Assembly: GCF_013368755.1 (NCBI RefSeq)
Contig: NC_049562.1
Coordinates: forward strand, 6,841,518-6,905,517
From: Talaromyces rugulosus
Taxonomy: Eukaryota; Ascomycota; Eurotiomycetes; Eurotiales; Trichocomaceae
Length of the DNA stretch: 64,000 nt
Reading direction: 5' to 3'
Positions within the stretch are counted from its first letter, which is position 1. Each line of letters opens with the position of its first letter. The notes below the pieces were generated by a model. That model saw only the letters and a list, made by a program, of their open reading frames with translations, was not told the origin of the DNA and made no database searches. The translations under genes and the position numbers were made by a program. Below are positions 52,441-63,946 of the stretch, piece after piece.

Positions 52441-55400
52441 TAACCAAAATACCTGAGTGTAGTGAACTGTACTACAATCACAAACTCTATTTTAGGGTTA
52501 TTTTTGCTAGTTAAATCTAGGGTTAGTGTCATAGACTACAATCACAAACTTTTATAGACTACAATCAGGTTTTGTCGCCTGATCGCCCTCAAAATTAGAC
52601 CAGTTATTTTCATACCATTAAATCGCTCGTCACTGGAGAATAAGCAATATTCAAGTTATTATACCACTGTCGTGGTTAATTAAAAAGGATAGGTTTTTTA
52701 GGTTGTTTTGATTGGGGTGCGATGGGCGCTAGTGGCCAGGATATATTGCATGCGCGCCATGACAGATCATCAGGAGTTCCAACATATTAGGGCATGGTTA
52801 TATATAATCATATATTGTCTATACTATAGATTACCATTACTATTATAGATAGTATTAGTATTTATCATATTTACCAGGGTAATTCATTATTATCATTATA
52901 TATAACACGTTTTTCGAGCAACTAGAGAAGTTTCCCATTATGGTATACCAGGAGTGTCGCCATGCCGTGTGGCCCAGCTAGATTAAAACGTATTTACGTC
53001 GTGCGCATTGTTATGTGTCCACTATTATACACATCACATTAGCTGATAATGTTCGTACATGGCCCAACATCGCGCATGACCCGATCGAGTTGAATATCCT
53101 AGCCACCCAAACCATAGTGATCCAATAATTGATCGCGCCCATTGATAGATATCGATGTCAATTAAGTTCCCATTCATGCCAATACATATGCACTACTATA
53201 CCTATTATGCGGCAGTATTGGATCAAGCATTATCAGTAGTCCCAGACCTAAAAGATTAGACAGCCCACCCACATAGAGCAGAAACAGATTCAGCATAAGC
53301 AGGACTAGGTATACTGTCCTATTCAATGCTAGTGGTTATTTCCTATCAAGGCCAACTCACAGTATTTTGCGATTATTCCTGAGATGGATGAAGCCATGGC
53401 TCCTGACGGTGATACGTGCGAGATGTTAATCCAGAATATGCAGGCGCATTAGCGCAGCGTGCAGAAGGCTATGGATCAGAAGATCCAGGCTGGTCAGGTC
53501 GACAAGGCCAACCCGTGGTTACAGCGAACCAAATGGGTAAAGTATTTGAGGGAGTTTAACATCCCTGATTTAATACAGAGTATAAATCTATCCCCCGCGG
53601 ATATCAATAGCCAGCCATCTATCAAGCCGGAAGCCCACGCTATTTAGACAGCCATAGCGCGGTTAGCTACAATCAGCCAGTTGTCCGTGATTCACCAGAT
53701 TAGAGTATTTGTGCGATTGGAAGCTATCTGGACCGAGCAGCATCAGACACAGTATACCCCGTTAGAAGCGTACTAGGATGAGGAGTCAATCGTAAAGCAG
53801 ATGCGGCTGTGGCAGGAGATGTTGATATTTTTTTGGCGTATATAGCAGCTGCACGAGTGGACTAGTCCTCTGTATCGATTCACGCGACAACAGCGCATAG
53901 CATGAGAGCAGTTGGTCAATGTGGTGTAGATTCTACCCACCCACCAGGTGAGCAAGGGTAAGGTGATCACACAATCCAGGGCCACGTGGGCACCGTGGGT
54001 GGAGGAAGAGGAAGAAGAGGAGAAAGAGAAGGAGAAGGAAAAAGAGAAGGAGGAGAAGAAGGAAGAGAAAGAAAAGAAAGAGGAGGAGAAGAGAGACACT
54101 ATATCAATTAATTTGTTGTCCATAGATAGCAATAAACCCAATTTTTTCAATAATAGGAGTGATAGGATAGAGAAGACAATAGAGAAGACAGCTATAGAAA
54201 GAACAGTTAATATGGATGCCATATTTAATATTAAGCGCCCTCTAAAAAATAAGAAAAAAACCAGCAACATCACTATGCTGCCATTGAGCCCCGTAGAGCG
54301 GGCATATTTAGATTTTTGTATCAAATTATTAAACCAACACATCACCTAATAGAAATATGACAACGTATTAGTGTATACCATAGCTATATTAAGAGTTCAT
54401 AAAGGCGGTTTCTGTACACCCAAGGATTACCCACCTATTTTATCGCAAGTAATCAAGGTCGCGCGGTTTATAATAGTAAAAAAAGCCGTCGAATTAAATA
54501 ACAAGCCTAAAGAGGAGGATGTGGCCGAGTTATCCAATTCTATAGACCATACAGATTAAGACAGTGCATATAGTGGATCACCACCACCCAGTTTGCTAGG
54601 CTGCAAAGGATGTTTACAGTAGATAACCTAGATGATGGATCAGTTCATAATACGCAGATCGCAAGGCCCTACGCAATAGATGTTGGATTTGCGCACATAT
54701 AGATTAAAGATCTATTATAACACGACCAGCGCCAGCCATGTATAATGACAGAATAAGGACGAGTTATGTTATAAGAACCAGCAGTTCACTATAAATAAGT
54801 TTCATGATATAGTGCACGCAGTGGTCTAGAACGTGTGGCGGATATTGATCAACAACATATTAGAATATCCGTCCAACACCGTGCCAGCCATTCCATGGGA
54901 CCGTTTGTATAACAACCCTAGCAATAACCAGACACGATAGAATTTTTTACAAGACATCTAAATGTAATGGCCCATAGATAAAAAGTATTAGATGTGGCAT
55001 CAAATCTATTAGGACCCAGCTATACAGCGTCAATTCATCCAGGCCAACAGGCAAGGGTTTCATCTGGCGCGATGGATAATATATCAGAACCAGATCACTA
55101 CATTTTTAGAAAAATTATTGGTGGCTATCTAGTTCACATAGAGTCAACCAGCACAGGCCCCCAAATTATTGAGCATCCGGCACAAGAACAGTCCTATAGA
55201 TAGAATCTATAATATATTTATCGAGGATAGTATAGTAGTATTAGTCGCACAGTACTATAAAGATTATCAATTAAGCAACAACATTAAGATTATCTATCAA
55301 TATTTACTACGCGAGGTGGGTGAGTTATTAATATAGTATTTATGGTTAGTACAGCCGTTCAAGCAGGTAGTCAGTGGAAATATATATTAACAGGACCAGG

Positions 55401-56413
55401 TATCCAGCCATATTTAGACCACCCACCCACACCAAGCGAAATAGAATTCTGAATGATTACAACATATATTGCAGCGTAAGAGTACTATAGGATTACACAG
55501 TCAATCATTGCACATTATATCATATTATAAGGTTGTGATTGCTATCAGCTGGTGGTATTTACACAACAAATATCAATTTACAGCGAATGATAGAGACGAC
55601 CCTAAGGCCATGGACAAGGTACAATTATTAGCCAATGCCACCAATCATCAGGCTGGGTATGATCCACACACAGCCAGTAATATATACGCCTGGGAGAGCC
55701 ACGAGTTGTTTGGCGCTATAGCGTCCATATAAGAATAATATCATAGTAGCAGTCAAGATTGACATATATAGTTAAAGTTTACATTATACTAGCCACCATC
55801 CAACCTAGATGCCGATCTATTTAGCGCACCCCCAGCATCCAGCATATCATAGTTCACGGACAAGGCATAGCATAGCCAGAAAGAACAATGGCAGCAGATA
55901 CAACACATAGATATTAACCAAACGTTGCATAATATAATAAGACCAGATGCCACATTTCACAGGCCACAGAAGCAGATTATACAGGCTGTGATCCAAAAAC
56001 AGAGCCCAGTCATCAGCATAATATCTACTGGTGGTGGCAAGAGTTTATTATTCATATTGCCAGCATAGATGGCCCGCAGTAACACAACAGTTATTATTAT
56101 CCTATTAGTATTGTTACAAGATGATTTACAACATCAATATGCGGAATTAGACATTCAATGTGTTGCATAGAACAACCAACAACCCACCAATAATACATCA
56201 ATTATGTTAATCACACCTGAATCCACTGTATATAACGAAACATTCAGCATATTTTTAAACTACAAGCAGTTCACCAGCCAGTTAAACCAGATCATAATCA
56301 ACAAATATTATATCATATTGTACAACCAGTACGATTTCCACAAATCAATGATGTAGTTGGGGCAGTTAGTCTAGTACCATGCCCTCATGTTGTTATTAAC
56401 GGCGACGATGCCC
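52441..56413 (+). pseudogene. TLH unit 2: truncated, RIP-degraded telomere-linked helicase
   Basis: Aligns with unit 3 from 56461 to about 60396, ending within the helicase between motifs II and IV (LLTATMP region) at ATGCCC. The Walker A region is still readable near 56022-56043 (STGGGKS). Poly-Glu is expanded with Lys (53996-54092) and the frame is continuous there (53948-54349), as in unit 1. The right half is the most heavily mutated part of the array. The mutation pattern is not shared site by site with unit 1, so the units were hit independently at least in part. Confidence 0.9.
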
Positions 56414-56460
56414 TAACCAAAATACCTGAGTGTAGTGAACTGTACTACAATCACAAACTC
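56414..56460 (+). repeat. Orphan 47-bp left end of a TLH unit
   Basis: An exact copy of the first 47 bases of a unit (TAACCAAAATACC... to ...CACAAACTC) between units 2 and 3. It includes the hairpin TGTAGT-GAACTGT-ACTACA. Confidence 0.9.
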
Positions 56461-56917
56461 TAACCAAAATACCTGAGTGTAGTGAACTGTACTACAATCA
56501 CAAACTCTATTTTAGGGTTATTTTTGCTAGTTAAATCTAGGGTTAGTGTCATAGACTACAATCACGAACTTTTGTAGACTACAATCAGGTTTTGTCGCCT
56601 GATCGCCCTCAAAATTGGACCAGTTATTTTCATACCATTAAATCGCTCGTCACCGGAGAATGAGCGATATTCAAGTTATCGTGCCGCTGTCGTGGTTAAT
56701 TGAAAAGGACGGGTTTTTCAGGTTGTTTTGGTTGGGGTGCGACGGGCGCTAGTGGCCAGGATATATCGCGTGCGCGCCATGACGGATCGTCAGGGGTTCC
56801 GACGTATTAGGGCATGGTTATATATAATCATATATTGTCCATACTACAGATTACCATTACCATTATAGATAGCATTAGTATTTATCACATTTACCAGGGC
56901 AATTCATTATTATCATC
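56461..56917 (+). promoter_or_regulatory. TLH unit 3 left boundary and 5' region
   Basis: About 450 bases shared by all units: TAACC boundary, hairpin TGTAGT/ACTACA (loop GAACTGT), three copies of ACTACAATCA (two followed by C, one by G) within 130 bases, and a TAGGGTTA (56514) and TAGGGTTAG (56541) resembling telomere repeats. It presumably contains the promoter of the TLH gene; no clear TATA box seen apart from TTATATATAA at 56818-56827. Confidence 0.6.
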
Positions 56918-58153
56918 ATGTATAACACGTTTTTCGAGCAACTAGAGGAGTTTCCCATTGTGGTATGCCGGGAGTGTCGCCATGCCGTGTGGCCCAGCCA
57001 GATTGAAACGCATTTGCGTCGCGCGCACCGTTATGTGTCCACCACCATGCGCGTCACATTGGCCGATGATGTTCGTACATGGCCCAACATCGCGCATGAC
57101 CCGATCGAGTTGAATATCCCGGCCACCCGGACCACAGCGATCCAACAGTTGGTCGCGCCCGTTGATGGATATCGATGTCAATTGAGTTCCCATTCGTGCC
57201 AATACATATGCACTACCATGCCCACCATGCGGCAGCATTGGATCAAGCATCATCAGTGGTCCCGGACCCGAAAGATCGGACAGCCCACCCACATGGAGCA
57301 GAAACAGATTCAGCACGAGCAGGACCAGGCATGCCGTCCCGTTCAATGCCAGCGGTTGTTTCCCGTCAAGGCCAACTCGCAGTATTTTGCGATTATTCCC
57401 GAGACGGATGAAGCCGTGGCCCCCGACGGTGATGCGTGCGAGACGTTAATCCAGAACATGCAGGCGCATTGGCGCAGCGTGCAGGAGGCCGCGGATCGGA
57501 AGATCCAGGCCGGCCAGGTCGACGAGGCCAACCCGTGGTTACGGCGAACCGAGTGGGTGAAGTATTTGGGGGAGTTCGACATCCCCGATTTGATACAGAG
57601 TGTGAGCCCACCCCCCGCGGATATCGACGGCCAGCCGTCCATCGAGCCGGAAGCCCACGCCATTTGGACGGCCATGGCGCGGTTGGCCACGATCAGCCAG
57701 TTGTCCGTGATTCACCAGATTGGGGTGTTTGTGCGGTTGGAAGCCATCCGGACCGAGCAGCATCAGACGCGGTACACCCCGTTAGAGGCGTACCAGGATG
57801 AGGAGTCAATCGTGAAGCAGGTGCGGCCGTGGCAGGAGATGTTGATGTTTTTTTGGCGTACGCAGCAGCCGCACGAGTGGACCAGTCCCCCGTATCGATT
57901 CACGCGACGACAGCGCATGGCATGGGAGCGGTTGGTCGACGCGGTGCGGATTCCACCCACCCGCCAGGTGAGCAAGGGTAAGGTGATCACGCGATCCGGG
58001 GCCACGCGGGCACCGTGGGTGGAGGAAGAGGAGGAAGAGGAGGGGGAGGAGGAGGAGGAGGAGGAGGAGGAGAGAGAGACACCATGTCGATTGATTCGTT
58101 GTCCGTGGACAGCAACGAACCCGATTTTTTCAATGATAGGAGTGACGGGATAG
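56918..58153 (+). CDS. TLH: TLH unit 3, N-terminal part (C2H2-like zinc fingers, DUF3505-type)
   Basis: 411 codons from ATG 56918. Near the start is a C2H2-like finger ([21 protein letters not shown], residues 17-37 region), then a second ([12 protein letters not shown]..., with HWIKHH) and a long conserved region with [12 protein letters not shown] and [14 protein letters not shown] Trp-rich segments. This resembles the fungal DUF3505 N-terminal domain that accompanies telomere-linked helicases. After a poly-Glu tract (58018-58075) the frame goes wrong and ends at 58153 with residues unrelated to the other units. In units 1 and 2 the frame continues into the helicase part, so this is half of one gene. 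Confidence 0.8.
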   Translation: MYNTFFEQLEEFPIVVCRECRHAVWPSQIETHLRRAHRYVSTTMRVTLADDVRTWPNIAHDPIELNIPATRTTAIQQLVAPVDGYRCQLSSHSCQYICTTMPTMRQHWIKHHQWSRTRKIGQPTHMEQKQIQHEQDQACRPVQCQRLFPVKANSQYFAIIPETDEAVAPDGDACETLIQNMQAHWRSVQEAADRKIQAGQVDEANPWLRRTEWVKYLGEFDIPDLIQSVSPPPADIDGQPSIEPEAHAIWTAMARLATISQLSVIHQIGVFVRLEAIRTEQHQTRYTPLEAYQDEESIVKQVRPWQEMLMFFWRTQQPHEWTSPPYRFTRRQRMAWERLVDAVRIPPTRQVSKGKVITRSGATRAPWVEEEEEEEGEEEEEEEEERETPCRLIRCPWTATNPIFSMIGVTG

Positions 58154-61100
58154 AGAAGACGATGGAGGAGACGGCCATGGGGAGAACGGTTGATGTGGAT
58201 GCCATATTTGATATTGAGCGCCCCCCGGAGAATGAGGAGGAAGCCAGCAACATCACCGTGCCGCCATTGAGCCCCGTGGAGCGGGCGTGTTTGGATTTTT
58301 GCATCGAATTGTTGAACCAGCGCATCACCCGACGGGAGTACGACAGCGCATTAGTGTGTGCCGCAGCCGTATTGGGGGTTCGTGAGGGCGGTTTCCGTAC
58401 GCCCGAGGATTACCCGCCCATTTTATCGCGAGTGATCAAGGTCGCGCGGTTCATGGTGGTGAAGAAAGCCGTCGAATTGAGTGACGAGCCCGAGGAGGAG
58501 GATGCGGCCGAGTTGCCCAGTTCCATGGACCACACGGATTGGGACAGCGCATATGGTGGATCGCCGCCACCCAGTTCGCCAGGCCGCAAAGGATGTTTGC
58601 AGTGGGTGACCCAGATGATGGATCGGTTCATGGTGCGCGGATCGCAAGGCCCCACGCAATGGATGTTGGATTTGCGCACATATGGGTTGAAGATCCATTA
58701 CAACACGACCAGCGCCGGCCATGTACAGTGGCAGAATGGGGACGAGTTATGTTATAAGGACCGGCAGTTCACCATGAATGAGTTTCGTGGCATGGTGCAC
58801 GCGGTGGTCCAGGACGCGCGGCGGATATTGATCGACGACATATTAGGATGCCCGTCCGACGCCGTGCCAGCCATTCCATGGGACCGTTTGTATGACGACC
58901 CCAGCAATAACCAGGCACGATGGAGTTTTTTACAGGACACCCGAACGCAATGGCCCGTGGATGGGGAGCATTGGATGTGGCATCGAATCCGTCAGGACCC
59001 AGCCGTGCGGCGTCGATTCATCCAGGCCGACGGGCAAGGGTTTCATCCGGCGCGATGGATGGCGTATCAGAACCGGATCACTGCGTTTTTAGAGAAGTTG
59101 TTGGTGGCCATCCAGTTCACATGGGGTCAACCGGCGCGGGCCCCCGAGTTGTTGAGCATCCGGCACGAGAACAGTCCCATGGGTGGGATCCGTAATATGT
59201 TTATCGAGGATGGCATGGTGGTATTGGTCGCGCAGTACCACAAGGGTTACCAATTGAGCGGCGACGTTAAGATCATCCATCGATATTTACCACGCGAGGT
59301 GGGTGAGTTATTAGTGTGGTATTTGTGGTTGGTGCAGCCGTTCGAGCGGGTGGTCAGTGGAAATATATATCAACGGGACCAGGTGTCCAGCCATATTTGG
59401 ACCGCCCACCCACACCAAGCGAAATGGAATTCCGAACGATTACGACACATATTGCAGCGCGAGAGTGCCATGGGATTGCGCGGTCAATCATTGCACATTG
59501 CATCATATCGTGAGGTTGCGATTGCCATCAGCCGGCGGTATTTACGCAACAAATATCGATTTGCGGCGGATGATGGAGACGACCCCGAGGCCATGGACGA
59601 GGTGCAATTGTTGGCCGATGCCGCCGATCGTCAGGCCGGGCATGATCCACACACGGCCGGTGGCATATACGCCCGGGAGAGCCGCGAGTTGTTTGGCGCC
59701 ATGGCGTCCATGCGAGAACGATATCGTGGTAGCAGTCAGGATTGGCATACATGGTTAGGGTTTGCATCATGCCAGCCGCCGTCCGACCCGGATGCCGATC
59801 CATTTAGCGCGCCCCCAGCATCCAGCACATCGTGGTTCACGGACGAGGCGCAGCGCAGCCGGGAGGAACGGTGGCAGCGGATGCAGCGCATGGATGTCGA
59901 CCAGGCGTTGCGCGACATGATGGGACCGGACGCCGCATTTCGCGGGCCACAGAAGCAGATTGTGCAGGCCGTGATCCAAGGACAGAGCCCGGTCATCGGC
60001 GTGATGCCCACCGGTGGTGGCAAGAGTTTGTTGTTCATGTTGCCGGCATGGATGGCCCGCGGTGGCACGACGGTCGTTATCATCCCATTGGTGTCGTTAC
60101 GAGATGATTTACAGCGTCGATGCGCGGAATTAGACATTCAATGTGTCGCATGGAACAACCGGCAACCCGCCGATGGTGCATCGATTGTGTTAATCACGCC
60201 CGAGTCCGCCGTACGTGACGAAACATTCAGCACGTTTTTAAACCGCAAGCAGTTCACCGGCCAGTTGGACCGGATCGTGATCGATGAATGCCACATCGCA
60301 TTGCACGACCAGTACGATTTCCGCAAGTCGATGACGCAGTTGGGGCAGTTGGTCCGGTACCGTGCCCCCATGTTGTTGTTGACGGCGACGATGCCCCGAG
60401 AGGACGAGGAGCGATTGTGCCAGCGGATGTATTTCCCCCCCAGCACCGTGCATTGGATCCGCGCGCGTACCAGTCGTCACAACATTGCATATCGGGTGGT
60501 CCGCATTGCGCGGCCGCAGGAGCATGGCCGACGTGGTGACGTGGGAGCGGCCATCATGGCGTGGATTGAACAGGAGATCCCGCGATATTCGCCCGGCAAG
60601 GTGGTGGTGTACGCCAACAGCCGGCACCAGACGGAGCAGGTCGCGGAGGCATTGGGATGCGGTGCATACCATTCCCACACGATTGATCGAGCCGGGATGT
60701 TGAGCACATTCCGACAGACGCCCAGCGGCGTCATCGTGGCCACCAGTGCATTAGGCATGGGCATCGATATCCCCGACATCCGGTGTGTGATCCACGTTGG
60801 GCGTCCCCGATCGTTGTTGGATTATGCCCAGGAGAGTGGGCGTGCCGGGCGAGATGGGCAGGGCAGCACGGCGGTGATGGTTTTGGACGGTAGTGGTGGT
60901 GGATGGGGGGACCCAGTGACCGATCGAGATGCGGGATCATTGCGGGCATTGGAGCAGGTACAGCGGTACATTGATCAGCCATGTCGACGAGGCGTGTTCG
61001 ATCCATATTTGGATGGGGAGGTGGATGGGTACCAGCGGCAGCAGTGCGAGGAGGGTGAAGCGGCGTGTGATGGATGTTGTGCGGCAGCCATACCGGTTGA

Positions 61101-61905
61101 GACGCAGGCCACATCACCGACCACGCAGAGTGAGACCCCGGCCATATCACCGGCCAGGCGGGTTCAGGTCCAGGCCAGATCACCAGTCCCGGCACCGGCG
61201 CGGTCCCCGAAACGAAAGTTAAGCGAGGCATTCACCATGGTGACAATGCCGCATGCCCGGCGGAGAGGATACAACGAGCCATGGGAGCAATTACGATCAC
61301 ACATCGAGCGTGAGGCGCGAACGGTGGATTCCATCCGGGAGCATTTTGACCGGTGGGTGGGACGATGCCGGATTTGCGCGATGCACGAGGCACCCAGCGA
61401 GCATTTCACGTATCAATGTCCCCGGGCCGAAGGCCAACAGGCGGCGGCGTGGATCGAGGAGACCATCCGCAAGGTGACCGGGAATCAACGCGAAGATGGG
61501 AGGAACGGGTATGAGGATTATGCGGTATGTTTTCAGTGCCATTCGCCGCAGTGGATATGTCCACGATGGGTTCGTGTCGATCATGGTGGATATCAGCGTA
61601 CCAAAGAAGCATGTCGATATTTGGAGACGGCGGCGCACACCATGGCGCAGTTGTTGCATGGACCGATGCGGGAGGTGATCCAGCCAGCATGGGAGCGGCG
61701 GTTGGCGCAGATGCCCGGGGGAGGGGTCCCCCATGAGAACCAGGCCGCGTTGATTCGTCATTTTCAGCGGAAGTTTGGAAAACGTGGAGAGGAGCGTAGT
61801 GGGTTGGTAGAAGAGATGACGTGGATGTGTTCATGGGTCGACGATACGATGCAGGTAGATGTCGAGAGCAGTGAGGATTCCAATTCAATCATAAGCCATA
61901 TGTAG
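58084..61905 (+). CDS. TLH: TLH unit 3, RecQ-like helicase part
   Basis: The frame is open from before 58015, but conserved protein begins at about 58072, so I start at the in-frame ATG 58084 ([16 protein letters not shown]). About 1273 residues. A conserved fungal TLH region (1-600) precedes a superfamily 2 RecQ helicase: Walker A PTGGGKS (about 643), motif II DECH (about 734), motif [26 protein letters not shown] and motif [12 protein letters not shown] (about 916). A Cys cluster follows ([12 protein letters not shown], about 989), then a C-terminal domain with [18 protein letters not shown] and [15 protein letters not shown] helicases lie next to telomeres in many fungi and are thought to help chromosome-end maintenance. 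All helicase motifs are intact. It would be translated with the N-terminal part only if the 2-base frame difference is removed. Confidence 0.88.
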   Translation: MSIDSLSVDSNEPDFFNDRSDGIEKTMEETAMGRTVDVDAIFDIERPPENEEEASNITVPPLSPVERACLDFCIELLNQRITRREYDSALVCAAAVLGVREGGFRTPEDYPPILSRVIKVARFMVVKKAVELSDEPEEEDAAELPSSMDHTDWDSAYGGSPPPSSPGRKGCLQWVTQMMDRFMVRGSQGPTQWMLDLRTYGLKIHYNTTSAGHVQWQNGDELCYKDRQFTMNEFRGMVHAVVQDARRILIDDILGCPSDAVPAIPWDRLYDDPSNNQARWSFLQDTRTQWPVDGEHWMWHRIRQDPAVRRRFIQADGQGFHPARWMAYQNRITAFLEKLLVAIQFTWGQPARAPELLSIRHENSPMGGIRNMFIEDGMVVLVAQYHKGYQLSGDVKIIHRYLPREVGELLVWYLWLVQPFERVVSGNIYQRDQVSSHIWTAHPHQAKWNSERLRHILQRESAMGLRGQSLHIASYREVAIAISRRYLRNKYRFAADDGDDPEAMDEVQLLADAADRQAGHDPHTAGGIYARESRELFGAMASMRERYRGSSQDWHTWLGFASCQPPSDPDADPFSAPPASSTSWFTDEAQRSREERWQRMQRMDVDQALRDMMGPDAAFRGPQKQIVQAVIQGQSPVIGVMPTGGGKSLLFMLPAWMARGGTTVVIIPLVSLRDDLQRRCAELDIQCVAWNNRQPADGASIVLITPESAVRDETFSTFLNRKQFTGQLDRIVIDECHIALHDQYDFRKSMTQLGQLVRYRAPMLLLTATMPREDEERLCQRMYFPPSTVHWIRARTSRHNIAYRVVRIARPQEHGRRGDVGAAIMAWIEQEIPRYSPGKVVVYANSRHQTEQVAEALGCGAYHSHTIDRAGMLSTFRQTPSGVIVATSALGMGIDIPDIRCVIHVGRPRSLLDYAQESGRAGRDGQGSTAVMVLDGSGGGWGDPVTDRDAGSLRALEQVQRYIDQPCRRGVFDPYLDGEVDGYQRQQCEEGEAACDGCCAAAIPVETQATSPTTQSETPAISPARRVQVQARSPVPAPARSPKRKLSEAFTMVTMPHARRRGYNEPWEQLRSHIEREARTVDSIREHFDRWVGRCRICAMHEAPSEHFTYQCPRAEGQQAAAWIEETIRKVTGNQREDGRNGYEDYAVCFQCHSPQWICPRWVRVDHGGYQRTKEACRYLETAAHTMAQLLHGPMREVIQPAWERRLAQMPGGGVPHENQAALIRHFQRKFGKRGEERSGLVEEMTWMCSWVDDTMQVDVESSEDSNSIISHM

Positions 61906-61958
61906 ATACATACACCACAATAATATAGAAATAGAGGAGGTTCCATAAGCACAAAATG

Positions 61959-62345
61959 CCCGTATGATGGTCAAGCAGAGGTTTGTAGGCATTGGCCCGC
62001 ATGACGGTCAAGCAGAGGTTTGTAGGCATAGGCCCGCATGACGGTCAAGCAGAGGTTTGTAGGCATTGGCCCGCATGACGGTCAAGCAGAGGTTTGTAGG
62101 TATAGGCCCGCATGACGGTCAAGCAGAGGTTTGTAGGCATAGGCCCGCATGACGGTCAAGCAGAGGTTTGTAGGCATTGGCCCGCATGACGGTCAAGCAG
62201 AGGTTTGTAGGTATAGGCCCGCATGACGGTCAAGCAGAGGTTTGTAGGCATTGGCCCGCATGACGGTCAAGCAGAGGTTTGTAGGTATAGGCCCGCATGA
62301 CGGTCAAGCAGAGGTTTGTAGGCATAGGCCCGCATGACGGTCAAG
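61959..62345 (+). repeat. 37-bp tandem repeat, ten full units plus 17 bp
   Basis: Units start at 61959 and every 37 bases (CCCGCATGACGGTCAAGCAG and 17 more). Only the unit ends vary: GCATTGG (A), GCATAGG (B) or GTATAGG (C), in the order A B A C B A C A C B. The first unit has two extra transitions. There are no spacers, so it is a minisatellite, directly after the TLH gene. Confidence 0.95.
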
Positions 62346-62711
62346 GCAGTTCCAAATATTTGCATAGATGCATCAGGATCAGGTAGATTATCAGAACCCA
62401 GATCAGGTATATACATGGATGAGACAGAAAGTTCAATAGGAAGGCATAGAATATACACGCATGAAGCAGGGGTTTTACCAGATCAATAAAAGCATTATTC
62501 AGTGATTATATATATTTACAGATGTCAATATAAACCAGTCCGAGGAATATATATTTTGAATATTGAATCAAGAGAGTGATATATATATACACAGATCGAC
62601 ATAGATAATATATATATAACAGAATACCAAAAGAAAGCGAGAAAAAGAAATGGCAAGACCAGAAAGAAAGGAAAGGAGAGTGTTGCAAAGAGGGACATCG
62701 TTGTCCAAGGC
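62346..62711. other. AT-rich subtelomeric spacer
   Basis: No gene seen. Contains alternating TATATA stretches (62505-62620), then purine-rich DNA. Confidence 0.4.
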
Positions 62712-63855
62712 CAGGGTTCGGGTTACCCATGATGGTGCACAGGGCCCAATTGAGGCATCATCGGGGAGACGGCAGAGTGTCATGACGAGTTCGGAGAAGC
62801 AGAGGAGAAGATGAAAAGGAAAGAGAGAGGATGACGTATCGGTTGGGGTTAGGGAGAGGGGCCCATGGTGGCCAGGGTTAGGGTTACCAATGATGGTGCA
62901 AGGGGCACAATGCGGTTGTCATCCCCATGAGAAACAATTATATATAATAGAAAAAAAAGAAAGACGGAAATGAAAGAATAGGAATAGCACAAACAGGAAG
63001 AAAAATATAAAAAGTAGAAAAGACCAGAAAGACAGAAAAAATTAGAAAGGTTGAAAGAGCAGGAAAGGTCGGACAGGCAGGAAAAGGAAAGGAAAAGGTC
63101 AGGGTTAAGGTTACCAATGATGGTGCCAGGAGCACAATCCGGCAGTGATCCCAGCGAGAGGCAGTTATATATAATAAAGAAAAAGGACAGAAGTGAAACA
63201 ACAGAGAAAGTAGATAAAGCAAAAAAGCCGAAAAGATAGGAAGGATAGGAAAGGCAGAAAGGATGGAAAAACAGACCAAGTAGTAATACAGTGCAGTCAG
63301 GGTTAGGATTACCAATGATCGTACCAGAGATAGAATGGAGAGAGTCAGGGTTCAGGTTATTAATGATGGTATAAGAGGTACAATATCATGATTTTACCGG
63401 CAAAAAGGTTATTATACACAGTAACCAGAAGAGAAGGACGAAAGTACAAAGAACAGAAAAAGACAGAGAAAGAGAGGAAAAGTAAACAAAGGAAAAGGAA
63501 TATAAGAGAGAAAGGAACGGGACAGAAAAGGCAAAGAAAAAGAATAGGGAAGGAAAAGGAAAGACAGAGAACAGAAAAGGAATGGAAAAGAACAGGAAAA
63601 AGACAAGGAAAGGAAAAGAAAAGGAAAAGAAAAGGAAAAGAAAAGGAGAGAAAAGGAAAAGGTCAGGGTTAGGGTTGCCAATGATGGTGCACGGGGCCAG
63701 ATTCGGGGTTGTCAGAAAGACCGCGAAGAGTGTGGACCAGCATCGATGCAGAAGAAAAAGACGGGGAAATGGAAAATAAAAGGAAAGGGTGTCGGTCAGG
63801 GTTAGGAAGAGGGGTCGATCATGGTCAGGGTTAGGGTTACCAATGATGGTGCGAG
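62712..63855 (+). repeat. Interspersed subtelomeric motif with internal TTAGGG-like repeats
   Basis: A motif CAGGGTTAGGGTTACCAATG plus ATGGTGC recurs, with changes, at 62712, 62873, 63100, 63298, 63346, 63664 and 63826. Two copies (62873 and 63826) are preceded by a related GGGTTAGG.AGAGGGG stretch. Several copies are followed by a related GC-rich segment and then TTATATATAAT and purine-rich DNA, so the whole looks like a diverged tandem array of units 50-320 bp apart. Confidence 0.85.
63415..63662 (+). repeat. Polypurine tract
   Basis: About 250 bases almost entirely A and G on the plus strand (GGAAAAGGAAAAG-type runs), with similar shorter tracts at 62620-62690, 62940-63100 and 63180-63285. 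The open frames here are composition artefacts. Confidence 0.85.
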
Positions 63856-63946
63856 GAGTATAATCCAGTGGTTACCCCAGCGAGAGGCAAGTATATGGAG
63901 TAGAAAAAAGAGAAAGAGAGAAGTGAACGGGAAAGGAAAAGGAGGG

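Noticed and set aside
56414..56460. Interstitial telomere from healing of a broken end
   Set aside because: The CCCTAACC at the junction is in the wrong orientation for healing at this right end and is only one partial repeat; a unit boundary explains it better.
58015..58083. Start of the helicase frame at ATG 58015 (Gly-rich)
   Set aside because: The Gly run is the poly-Glu tract read out of frame; other units encode Glu here.
61959..62345. CRISPR-like array
   Set aside because: Units are head-to-tail with no spacers, in a fungal subtelomere; it is a minisatellite.
63051..63779. Lys/Glu/Arg-rich ORFs near the telomere
   Set aside because: Products of polypurine composition, without motifs.
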